Position numbers and translations under genes: made by a program. A DNA stretch of 10,927 nt from an uncultured Pseudorhodobacter sp. (lineage in GTDB: Bacteria; Pseudomonadota; Alphaproteobacteria; Rhodobacterales; Rhodobacteraceae), in contig CAMFLG010000064.1 in assembly GCA_945957495.1 (NCBI GenBank), forward strand, positions 1 to 10,927, given 5' to 3'. Below, in pieces: positions 1-5,989 of the stretch. The number at the start of each line of letters is the position of its first letter. The stretch's first letter is position 1. The notes beneath the pieces are model-generated. The model searched no databases. It was not told the DNA's origin and worked only from the letters and a program-made list of their open reading frames with translations.

Positions 1-1014
1 TTCTCGATTGATCCGGTTCTGGCCTGCAGGGGGCGGCGGGTGGCCGTTCTCGCCTCGGGCGATCCGTTCTGGCATGGCGCGGGCGGCAGTCTGGCGGCAC
101 AGTTGGACCGGGCGGAGTGGCGGGCGTTTCCGGCCCCCTCCACCTTTCAGCTTGCCGCAGCCCGGCTGGGCTGGCGGATGGAAGAGATTACCTGCCACGG
201 TCTGCACGCCGCCCCCTTTGCCCGGCTGCGGCCCATTCTGACCAAAGGCACGCGCGCGATCTGCCTGCTGCGGGATGGGGATGCGCCAAAGGCGCTGGCG
301 GAATGGCTGTTGTCACAAGGGTTTACCGCCGATCTGGTGGTGCTGGAACGGCTGGGCGGCGCGCAAGAGCGTATCCGGCAGACCACCGCCGAAACCTTTG
401 ATCTGACCGATATCGCGGCCCCCGTCGCCGTCGCTGTCAACGTCACCTCGGGCAAGGGCCTGCCGCGCGCCTCTGGCCTGCCGGATGCGCTGTTTGCCCA
501 TGACGGCCAGATCACCAAACGCCCGGTCCGCGCCCTGACCCTGTCAGCCCTTGCGCCGCGTGGCGGGGAGTTGCTGTGGGATATTGGCGCGGGGTCGGGC
601 TCGATCTCGGTGGAGTGGTGTCTGGCGGGGGGGCGGGCGCTGGCCTTTGAACTGCGCCCCGATCGCGCGGCCAACATCCGTGAAAATGCTGCCCGCTTTG
701 GCGTTGAACACCGTCTGCAGGTGATCGAAGGTGCCGCTGCGGAACTGCTGGCCGGGCGCCCCGCCCCGGACGCGGTTTTCATCGGTGGCGGCGGCAACGC
801 CGGGCTGATCGGCGCGCTTTGGGCGCTGCTGCCCGAAGGCGCGCGGCTGGTGGCCAATGGTGTGACGTTGGAAACCGAAAGCCTGCTGGCCGCCGAACAA
901 GCCCAGCGTGGCGGCACGCTGCTGCGCATCGACCTTGCCACCACCGCCCCCCTGGGCCGGATGCGTGGCTGGGACGCCGCCCGCCCTGTGGTGCAATGGA
1001 GCGTCACAAGATGA
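1..1014 (+). CDS. cobL: Precorrin-6Y C5,15-methyltransferase (decarboxylating), 5' end cut by window
   Basis: CobL methylates C5 and C15 of precorrin-6B and decarboxylates the C12 acetate to give precorrin-8, using SAM, in the cytoplasm. The reading frame is open from base 1, and the 337 visible residues lack roughly the first 60 of a usual CobL of about 400. The visible N-terminal half is the remainder of the CbiE-type tetrapyrrole methylase domain (ASGDPFWHG near visible residue 18). The C-terminal half is a CbiT-type class I methyltransferase whose SAM loop DIGAGSGS is at visible residues 194-201 (from base 580). The GTG at base 40 lies inside the conserved domain and is not the true start. 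The stop overlaps the cobE start by ATGA. Family assignment is firm; the fused CbiE-CbiT form is typical of the aerobic pathway. Confidence 0.95.
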   Translation, partial: FSIDPVLACRGRRVAVLASGDPFWHGAGGSLAAQLDRAEWRAFPAPSTFQLAAARLGWRMEEITCHGLHAAPFARLRPILTKGTRAICLLRDGDAPKALAEWLLSQGFTADLVVLERLGGAQERIRQTTAETFDLTDIAAPVAVAVNVTSGKGLPRASGLPDALFAHDGQITKRPVRALTLSALAPRGGELLWDIGAGSGSISVEWCLAGGRALAFELRPDRAANIRENAARFGVEHRLQVIEGAAAELLAGRPAPDAVFIGGGGNAGLIGALWALLPEGARLVANGVTLETESLLAAEQAQRGGTLLRIDLATTAPLGRMRGWDAARPVVQWSVTR

Positions 1015-1376
1015 TCGTCGCCGGGATCGGGTTTCGCAAATCGGCCAGTCTTGCGGCGCTGCGCGATGCCTTCGCGCAGGCTGGGGGCGCGCGGGCCGAG
1101 GCGATTGCGACCGCCGCAGACAAGGCAATGGCGGCGACCCTTCGGGCCTTTGCCGATGAATGCGGGCTGCCCGTTCTTGGCATCGCTTTGGCCGATCTTG
1201 CCCGCCAACCCGTCCTTACCCAATCCACCCGCGTCGCAGCGCTTTATGGCACCGGCAGCTTGGCCGAGGCCGCCGCGCTGGCCGGTGCTGGCCCCGGTTC
1301 GTGGCTGCTTGCGCCGCGTGTCACATCGCAAGACGGCAGCGCCACCGCCGCCCTTGCCGAAAGGAAATCCGAATGA
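1011..1376 (+). CDS. cobE: Cobalamin biosynthesis protein CobE (CbiG C-terminal-like)
   Basis: A 121-residue protein beginning MIVAGIGFRKSA, which matches the CobE family, equivalent to the C-terminal domain of CbiG. CobE occurs in aerobic cobalamin clusters; its precise biochemical role is not settled, whereas CbiG opens the delta-lactone in the anaerobic route. Visible features are the N-terminal beta strand and glycine turn, and a GTGSLAEAAAL segment near residues 79-89 typical of the family. The ATG at 1011 was chosen because it overlaps the cobL stop (ATGA) and has GGAG nine bases upstream. An in-frame ATG at 996 would add five residues and cannot be fully excluded. The gene is coupled to cobM downstream by another ATGA. 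Identification rests on sequence style plus operon position. Confidence 0.88.
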   Translation: MIVAGIGFRKSASLAALRDAFAQAGGARAEAIATAADKAMAATLRAFADECGLPVLGIALADLARQPVLTQSTRVAALYGTGSLAEAAALAGAGPGSWLLAPRVTSQDGSATAALAERKSE

Positions 1377-2155
1377 CCGTTCATTTCATCGGGGCGGGCC
1401 CCGGCGCCGCCGATCTGATCACCCTGCGCGGCCGTGATCTGATCGCGTCTTGCCCGGTCTGCCTTTATGCGGGATCGCTGGTGCCCGAGGCGTTGCTGTT
1501 GCACTGCCCGCCCGGTGCCCGCATCGTCAACACAGCACCGCTGTCGCTGGATGAGATCATCGCCGAAATCGCCAGCGCCCATGCTGCCGGGCAGGATGTG
1601 GCACGGCTGCACTCGGGGGATTTGTCGGTGTGGTCGGCGATGGGCGAACAACTGCGCCGCCTGCGCGCCCTTTGCATCCCCTATGACGTGACCCCCGGCG
1701 TGCCGTCCTTTGCCGCCGCCGCCGCCGCACTGGGGGCGGAACTGACCTTGCCGGGCGTGGCGCAATCGGTGGTGCTGACCCGCACCTCTGGCCGTGCCAC
1801 CTCGATGCCTGTGGGCGAAAACCTTGCCGCCTTTGCCGCCACGGGCGCGACGCTGGCCATCCATCTTTCGGTGCATGTGCTGGATCAGGTGATCGCCGAC
1901 CTGACGCCGCACTATGGGGCCGATTGCCCGGTGGCCGTGGTCTGGCGGGCCAGTTGGCCCGATCAGCGCATCGTGCGCGCAACCCTTTCCAGCCTGCAAA
2001 CCTCGATCGGGGCCGAGATGGAGCGCACGGCGCTGATCCTCGTGGGCCGCGCGCTTGCTGCCGAAGGGTTTGAGGAAAGCCGCCTTTATGCCGGCGATTA
2101 CGATCGCCGCTATCGCCCTGTCGGCACCGCACCGCGTTTCTCGGAGGTGACATGA
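1373..2155 (+). CDS. cobM: Precorrin-4 C11-methyltransferase
   Basis: CobM transfers a methyl group from SAM to C11 of precorrin-4, giving precorrin-5. The 260-residue product is a full-length single-domain tetrapyrrole methylase (class III SAM methyltransferase). Motifs in order are the N-terminal FIGAGPGAADLITLRG (residues 5-20), the LHSGDLSVWSAMGEQ segment in the first domain, and the TPGVPSFAAAAAALG loop that lines the SAM site. The YAGSLVPEALL stretch after the first motif is characteristic of CobM/CbiF. The start at 1373 overlaps the cobE stop, and AAGGAAA lies at a good distance upstream. The stop overlaps the cobB start. CobM's product is the substrate of CobF, whose gene lies about 4.7 kb downstream in the same window. 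Confidence 0.95.
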   Translation: MTVHFIGAGPGAADLITLRGRDLIASCPVCLYAGSLVPEALLLHCPPGARIVNTAPLSLDEIIAEIASAHAAGQDVARLHSGDLSVWSAMGEQLRRLRALCIPYDVTPGVPSFAAAAAALGAELTLPGVAQSVVLTRTSGRATSMPVGENLAAFAATGATLAIHLSVHVLDQVIADLTPHYGADCPVAVVWRASWPDQRIVRATLSSLQTSIGAEMERTALILVGRALAAEGFEESRLYAGDYDRRYRPVGTAPRFSEVT

Positions 2156-3474
2156 CTACGCCTGGCCTGCTGATTTCCGCCCCGGCCTCGGGCACTGGCA
2201 AGACCACGCTGATGCTGGGCCTACTATCTGCCTTTCGCGCGCAGGGCGTGGCCGTGCAGCCGTTCAAAAGCGGCCCGGATTACATTGATCCGGCCTTTCA
2301 TGCGGCGGCTTCCGGGCGACCTTCGGTCAATCTGGACAGTTGGGCGATGGGTCGCGCGCGCATCACCGGGCTTGTCCGTGTGGCCGAGGGGGCGGATCTG
2401 GTGCTGGCCGAAGGCTCAATGGGCCTGTTCGACGGGGTGGCACGCGAGGGTGAGTTCGGCACGGGCGCAAGCGCCGATATTGCGGCGATGATGGGCTGGC
2501 CTGTGGTGTTGGTGCTGGATGTGTCGGGGCAGGCGCAATCGGCGGCGGCGGTGGCCAAGGGCTTTGCGCTGATGCGGCCCGATGTCAGGCTGGCGGGTGT
2601 GGTTCTGAACCGCGTGGCCTCGCCCCGGCATGAGGCATTGGTGCGTGACGGGATGGCGCGGGCGGGCATTGCCGTGCTGGGCGCGCTGCCGCGTCAGCCG
2701 TCGATCGAATTGCCAGAGCGGCATCTGGGGCTGGTTCAGGCCGAAGAACAGCCAGAGCTTGCCCGGATTCTGGCCGATGCCGGGGCCTTTGTGGCCCGGC
2801 ATATCGACCTTGCCGCGCTGCGCGCCGCTGCCGCTGGCGGTGTGGCGCTGACCGATCCTTTGCCTATCCGCCCCCCCGCCATGCGCATCGCCTTGGCGCG
2901 CGATCCTGCGTTTTCCTTTGTCTATCCGCATCTGATCGCCGGATGGCGCGCGGCAGGTGCTGCGATTCTGCCGTTTTCGCCCTTGGCCGATGAGGCGCCC
3001 GACCCTACGGCAGAGGCGTGCTGGCTGCCCGGCGGCTATCCGGAACTGCACGCAGGCCGCCTTGCCGCAGCGGCACAGTTCCGCGCCGGATTGCAGGCCT
3101 TTGCCGCAACCAAGCCCGTGCATGGCGAATGCGGGGGATATATGGCGATGGGGGCGGGGTTGGTGGATGCGGCGGGCGGGCGGCATCAGATGGCAGGCCT
3201 TCTGGGCCTTGAAACCTCGTTCCACAAACGCCGGATGCATCTGGGCTATCGGGTGGCGCGGTTAAATGCCCCAACGGCAGGACATGCCGCCGAAACCCGC
3301 CTGCGCGGCCACGAATTTCACTACGCCACCATTCTGGCACAGCCCGATCCGACGCTGGCCGAGGTATGCGATGCCAATGGCGAGGCCGTTGCCGAAACCG
3401 GATCACTGCGCATTCAATCCGGTGGCGGCCAATCCAGCGGCACCTTCTTTCACCTGATCGCAGAGGCGACATGA
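2152..3474 (+). CDS. cobB: Hydrogenobyrinic acid a,c-diamide synthase (glutamine-hydrolysing)
   Basis: CobB amidates the a and c carboxylates of hydrogenobyrinic acid with glutamine and ATP, the step before cobalt insertion by CobNST. The 440-residue protein starts with an ATP-binding dethiobiotin-synthetase-like domain. Its P-loop is SAPASGTGKTT, with Lys17, followed by KSGPDYIDPAFH near residue 40. The C-terminal half is a class I glutamine amidotransferase-like domain with a GECGGYMAMG nucleophile elbow (Cys327) and RGHEFHY (His387 and His390). These are the expected family residues. The start overlaps the cobM stop (ATGA) and the stop overlaps the cobA start. CbiA of the anaerobic route is homologous, but the CobE/CobF context argues for the aerobic substrate. 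No truncation is seen. Confidence 0.96.
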   Translation: MTTPGLLISAPASGTGKTTLMLGLLSAFRAQGVAVQPFKSGPDYIDPAFHAAASGRPSVNLDSWAMGRARITGLVRVAEGADLVLAEGSMGLFDGVAREGEFGTGASADIAAMMGWPVVLVLDVSGQAQSAAAVAKGFALMRPDVRLAGVVLNRVASPRHEALVRDGMARAGIAVLGALPRQPSIELPERHLGLVQAEEQPELARILADAGAFVARHIDLAALRAAAAGGVALTDPLPIRPPAMRIALARDPAFSFVYPHLIAGWRAAGAAILPFSPLADEAPDPTAEACWLPGGYPELHAGRLAAAAQFRAGLQAFAATKPVHGECGGYMAMGAGLVDAAGGRHQMAGLLGLETSFHKRRMHLGYRVARLNAPTAGHAAETRLRGHEFHYATILAQPDPTLAEVCDANGEAVAETGSLRIQSGGGQSSGTFFHLIAEAT

Positions 3475-4196
3475 CCGGCTTTGTTTCCTTCGTATCCTCG
3501 GGCCCCGGCGACCCTGAACTGCTGACGGTCAAGGCCGTTGCCCGGCTGCAAATGGCCGAAGTGGTGCTGTTTGACGACCTGTCCTCTGGCCCGATCCTTG
3601 GGCAAGCCGGGCCGGGTGCCGATCTGATCGCGGTGGGCAAACGTGCGGGGCGGGCCTCGCCCAAGCAAGACCACGTCAGCCGTTTGCTGGTGGATCACGC
3701 GCTTGCCGGGCAGCGCGTTGTGCGGTTGAAATCGGGCGATTGCGGCATGTTCGGGCGGCTGGAAGAGGAAATTCTGGCGCTGCAGGCCGCTGGGATCGGG
3801 TACGAGATCATCCCCGGTGTCACCTCTGCCTCGGCGGCGGCGGCGGCGGCGGGCATCCCGCTGACCCGGCGGCTGACGGCGCGGCGCGTGCAGTTCATCA
3901 CAGGCGCCGATGTGACGGGGGCGCTGCCTGACAGCATCAACATGGCCGCCCTTGCCGACCCGCAGGCAACCACTGTGGTCTATATGGGCAAACGCACCTT
4001 TGCCGATCTGGCCGCGCGGCTGATTGCGGCAGGCCTACCTGCCCAGACGCCCGCGCTGTTGGCCGAGGCGGTTTCGACCCCGGATCAACAGATCAGCCGC
4101 CACAGCATCGCAAGCCTTGCCGCCCATCTGCAAGACGCGCAAAGCCCGGCGCCCGCGCTGATCTTTTACGGCCCGTTGGCAGAGTTTCCGGCATGA
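3471..4196 (+). CDS. cobA: Uroporphyrinogen-III C-methyltransferase (SUMT)
   Basis: CobA methylates uroporphyrinogen III twice, at C2 and C7, to make precorrin-2. It is the branch point from heme synthesis into cobalamin. The 241-residue protein is a stand-alone SUMT without the CysG dehydrogenase/ferrochelatase part. Motifs are SSGPGDPELLTVKA (residues 9-22), VGKRAGRASPKQD (55-67, the substrate-site segment), RLKSGDCGMFGRLEEE (85-100) and IIPGVTSASAAAAAAGIPLT (113-132). The 85-100 segment departs from the widespread RLKGGDPFVFGRGGEE form, with Cys where Pro is usual. The alanine run is encoded by a short (CGG)n tract at about 3832-3852. The start overlaps the cobB stop and the stop overlaps the next gene, so it is part of the coupled operon. 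Confidence 0.94.
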   Translation: MTGFVSFVSSGPGDPELLTVKAVARLQMAEVVLFDDLSSGPILGQAGPGADLIAVGKRAGRASPKQDHVSRLLVDHALAGQRVVRLKSGDCGMFGRLEEEILALQAAGIGYEIIPGVTSASAAAAAAGIPLTRRLTARRVQFITGADVTGALPDSINMAALADPQATTVVYMGKRTFADLAARLIAAGLPAQTPALLAEAVSTPDQQISRHSIASLAAHLQDAQSPAPALIFYGPLAEFPA

Positions 4197-4510
4197 AGGT
4201 CTTTGTCTGCACCGCCTGTTCGCTGGGCCGGGCGGGCTTTGCCGAACGGGTGCGCGCGGCCTTTGTCGCCGCCGCCGAACCAGTCGAGGTGCTGGAGATC
4301 GACTGCATGTCCGGCTGCGCCCGCGATCAGACCATCGCCTTCCGCAGCCCCGGCAAGGTGGCCTATCTGTTCGGCGATCTGACCGACGCCGACCTGCCAG
4401 AGATTCTCGCCTTTGCCCGGCTTTACGCGGCCTCTGCCGACGGCACCTTTGCCGATGCCCGGGTGCTGGGCCGCTTGCGCACAAAGGCCATCGCGCGCAT
4501 TCCCGGCTAA
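4193..4510 (+). CDS. DUF1636 family small cysteine protein, predicted metal-binding
   Basis: A 105-residue protein resembling the DUF1636 'predicted metal-binding protein' family often found beside cobalamin genes. It has four conserved-looking cysteines: Cys6 and Cys9 (CTAC) and Cys38 and Cys42 (CMSGC), the last followed by ARDQTIAF. A C-x2-C and C-x3-C pair on an alternating beta/alpha protein suggests a thioredoxin-fold ferredoxin-like [2Fe-2S] or other metal site; this is inference. There is no signal peptide or membrane segment, so it should be cytoplasmic. It begins within the cobA stop (ATGA), so it is translated with the biosynthetic genes and is the last gene of that run. Its function is unknown. 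Possible roles are electron transfer to corrin enzymes or cobalt delivery, with no direct evidence for either. Confidence 0.85.
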   Translation: MKVFVCTACSLGRAGFAERVRAAFVAAAEPVEVLEIDCMSGCARDQTIAFRSPGKVAYLFGDLTDADLPEILAFARLYAASADGTFADARVLGRLRTKAIARIPG

Positions 4511-4581
4511 GATGTCGGAAACGGCAGCTTTGCGGCGCAGGCGGGCTTGCCTTTGCCTGCAAGGCGGCTAACCCTGCCCCT
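4511..4581 (+). other. Short intergenic stretch between the cob operon and riboswitch 1
   Basis: No gene is seen here. It holds a modest imperfect hairpin (about 4547-4567, with GCCTT pairing AAGGC plus wobbles) and an overlapping alternative (GCAGGC at 4537-4542 with GCCTGC at 4555-4560), neither followed by a T-tract. I see no convincing terminator or strong promoter. Read-through from cobA/DUF1636 into the cbiM riboswitch is therefore possible. Confidence 0.5.
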
Positions 4582-4805
4582 TGTACGGTGTCCGATCAGC
4601 GCAAAGCGCCCGGACTTAATCGGGAATGGGGAAGGGCGGACCAAATCTGGCGCCCCAGCCTCAACCGCCCCCGCGACTGTAAGCGGAGAGCGGTCTGTCA
4701 GATGCCACTGGCCCCATCCGGGCTGGGAAGGCGGCAGACCGCATCGACCCGCGAGTCAGGAAACCGGCCGTGCATCAAACCTTAACCGCCGTCGGGTGAG
4801 ACGGC
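4582..4805 (+). ncRNA. Cobalamin (B12) riboswitch 1, upstream of cbiM
   Basis: This element matches the cobalamin aptamer. P1 can form between 4582-4588 and 4768-4774 (TGTACGG with CCGTGCA, one G-U). P2 is GTCCG (4590-4594) with CGGAC (4611-4615), capped by GCGCAAAGCGC. The core CCCCCGCGACTGTAAGCGG runs around 4667-4685. GCCACTGG and GGGAAGGC flank an arm enclosed by CGGTCTG (4691-4697) pairing CAGACCG (4735-4741). The B12 box GAGTCAGGAAACCGGCC is at 4753-4769. A 3' hairpin, GCCGTC-GGGTGA-GACGGC (4788-4805), ends one base before the ribosome-binding site and is a candidate regulatory P13 hairpin. There is no T-tract, so translational control is more likely than termination. Binding of adenosylcobalamin is expected to lower CbiM synthesis. 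Confidence 0.95.
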
Positions 4806-4806
4806 A

Positions 4807-4811
4807 GGGAG
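4807..4811 (+). promoter_or_regulatory. Ribosome-binding site of cbiM
   Basis: GGGAG lies six bases before the ATG at 4818 and one base after the riboswitch 3' hairpin, so its accessibility can be governed by that hairpin. The same GGAGAC stands in the equivalent place before cbtB. Confidence 0.75.
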
Positions 4812-4817
4812 ACTGAC

Positions 4818-5495
4818 ATGCATATCGAACCGGGCCTCGTATCCGAGGCAAAAATTGTGCTAAGCTATGGCACCGCCGCCGCCTCATTGGCCTATGCAGC
4901 CAAGCTTGCGACGGACGACGCCAAATTCCGTGGCGTGCTGTCGCTGTTGGGCCGCAGTGCCATCGCGACGGCGGCGGTGTTTACCTTCTTTCAGATCCTG
5001 CCGCACCACCCGGTCGGCGTGTCAGAGGTTCATCTGATCCTGGGATCGACTTTGTTCCTGATGCTGGGGGTGGCACCTGCCGCCGCAGGTCTGGTGTTCG
5101 GGCTGCTGTTGCAGGGCCTGTTCTTTGCCCAGGCCGATCTGCCGCAATTCGGCATGAACGTGACGACGCTTCTGGTGCCGCTGTTCGGCCTGCAACTGCT
5201 GGCGCGCAAGGTCATCGCCCCCGCCACGCCCTATGTTGACCTGCAATACCGTCAGGCGCTGGCGCTTTCCACCGCCTATCAGGGCGGCATCGTCGCTTGG
5301 GTGGCGTTCTGGGCGATATATGGCCAAGGCTTTGGTGCCGCGAATCTGGCCTCGGTTGCGGCGTTCGGGGCTGCCTACATGCTGGTCGTCGTGGTCGAGC
5401 CTTTGGCGGATCTGGCGGTTCTGGCCGTGGCGAAAACCCTTCATCGGGCTCAAGGATCGGCCTTGCTGAACACGCGGCTTTATTCCGCCGCCTGA
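4818..5495 (+). CDS. cbiM: CbiM-type cobalt ECF transporter membrane component (stand-alone)
   Basis: A 225-residue integral membrane protein of the CbiM family, the substrate-specific part of cobalt/nickel energy-coupling factor transporters. It starts MHIEPG; in CbiM/NikM the N-terminal Met1-His2 helps bind the metal. His63/His64 in LPHHPVG and His72 in SEVHLILG are in the region that supplies further ligands. The chain is almost entirely hydrophobic, with roughly six to seven membrane segments (for example residues 13-30, 45-60, 72-105, 115-127, 145-165 and 175-205). Length is normal. The start has a good ribosome-binding site directly after the B12 riboswitch. Partner genes cbiN, cbiQ and cbiO are not adjacent: the next unit is cbtBA. 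It may act alone or with components elsewhere. Cobalt rather than nickel is inferred from the riboswitch and neighbours. Confidence 0.88.
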   Translation: MHIEPGLVSEAKIVLSYGTAAASLAYAAKLATDDAKFRGVLSLLGRSAIATAAVFTFFQILPHHPVGVSEVHLILGSTLFLMLGVAPAAAGLVFGLLLQGLFFAQADLPQFGMNVTTLLVPLFGLQLLARKVIAPATPYVDLQYRQALALSTAYQGGIVAWVAFWAIYGQGFGAANLASVAAFGAAYMLVVVVEPLADLAVLAVAKTLHRAQGSALLNTRLYSAA

Positions 5496-5513
5496 AACCT
5501 TGCCTCTTGGCAG

Positions 5514-5538
5514 AAGCGGCCCCTATGGGGTCGCTTTT
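5514..5538 (+). terminator. Rho-independent terminator after cbiM
   Basis: AAGCGGCCCC pairs with GGGGTCGCTT over ten positions (5514-5523 with 5527-5536, one G-T wobble) around the three-base loop TAT, and the T-run continues to 5538. It lies 19 bases after the cbiM stop and before riboswitch 2, so the cbtBA unit needs its own promoter or read-through. Confidence 0.85.
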
Positions 5539-5542
5539 CGAC

Positions 5543-5571
5543 TTGACGCATTGTCGCATCTGCGGGCAGAT
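5543..5571 (+). promoter_or_regulatory. Possible sigma70-type promoter for the riboswitch 2 - cbtBA unit
   Basis: TTGACG at 5543-5548 is a good -35 box just after the terminator. The hexamer 17 bases on (GCAGAT at 5566-5571) is a poor -10 match, sharing only the last two consensus bases. A transcript starting a few bases later would begin close to P1 of the riboswitch at 5577, which may be too close. It is offered on position and the -35 box only. Confidence 0.3.
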
Positions 5572-5576
5572 GAAGG

Positions 5577-5802
5577 TGCAAGGTGTCTGATAAGCGCAAA
5601 GCGCCCGGACTGAAACGAGAATGGGGAATGGGTGAACCCGAACGGGCGCCCCAAGCCTCAGCCGCCCCCGCGACTGTATGCGGAGAGTGGCCTTCCACTG
5701 CGCCACTGGCCCTTTGGGGTTGGGAAGGCGGAAGGTTGCAAAGACCCGCGAGCCAGGAGACCGGCCGTGCAAAGAAATTTAACCGCCGTCGGGTGTGACG
5801 GC
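5577..5802 (+). ncRNA. Cobalamin (B12) riboswitch 2, upstream of cbtBA
   Basis: A second cobalamin aptamer, closely similar to the one at 4582-4805. P1 is TGCAAGG (5577-5583) with CCGTGCA (5765-5771), six of seven pairs. P2 is GTCTG with CGGAC, again capped by GCGCAAAGCGC. The core CCCCCGCGACTGTATGCGG, then GCCACTGG and TGGGAAGGCGG, follow. The B12 box GAGCCAGGAGACCGGCC is at 5750-5766. The 3' hairpin GCCGTC-GGGTGT-GACGGC (5785-5802) differs from that of riboswitch 1 only in the last loop base. GGAG at 5805-5808 follows at once and serves cbtB. No T-tract follows the hairpin, so control at translation initiation is the simplest reading. B12 should repress the cobalt transporter CbtBA. Confidence 0.95.
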
Positions 5803-5814
5803 ACGGAGACGAAG

Positions 5815-5985
5815 ATGAACGCGCTGAACCACACGTCCGCAAAAACCTCCACCGTCCTGACCTCGGTGCTGTTTGTTGCCATGCTGGGCATGACCACCCT
5901 GTTCCTGTCGGGCTTTGCACATTCGCAAACCCTGCATGACGCCGCACATGACGTGCGTCACTCCACCGGTTTCCCCTGCCACTAA
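5815..5985 (+). CDS. cbtB: CbtB, small subunit of predicted cobalt transporter
   Basis: A 56-residue protein with one membrane helix (about residues 13-35) and a histidine-rich C-terminus ending HSTGFPCH, the hallmark of the CbtB family. Its partner CbtA follows after four bases. The CbtAB pair was predicted as a cobalt importer from its co-occurrence with B12 riboswitches; the mechanism is not well established. His41, His45, His49 and the terminal Cys-His could bind cobalt. The ATG at 5815 was chosen because it follows GGAGAC of the riboswitch platform at normal spacing. In-frame codons further upstream lie inside the riboswitch and are not coding. Confidence 0.93.
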   Translation: MNALNHTSAKTSTVLTSVLFVAMLGMTTLFLSGFAHSQTLHDAAHDVRHSTGFPCH

Positions 5986-5989
5986 GCAG

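Noticed and set aside
147..1331. 394-codon open frame on the minus strand antisense to cobL/cobE
   Set aside because: It has low-complexity Arg/Pro/Ser-rich composition with no recognisable domain, and lies opposite well-identified genes; this is the usual third-position GC effect in a GC-rich genome.
3832..3852. (CGG)n microsatellite, and a similar GCC tract in cobM near 1709-1726
   Set aside because: Both encode the alanine run at the same place in the tetrapyrrole methylase fold (after the PGV motif), so they follow from protein sequence and GC-rich codon use rather than being a regulatory repeat.
4547..4816. Short open frames across 4547-4816 that could be read as a leader peptide
   Set aside because: They coincide with the cobalamin riboswitch, have no ribosome-binding site of note, and their sequence is explained by the RNA motifs.
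5632..5814. Upstream in-frame extension of CbtB
   Set aside because: The extension encodes riboswitch sequence; the ATG at 5815 follows a good GGAG and gives the normal small CbtB.
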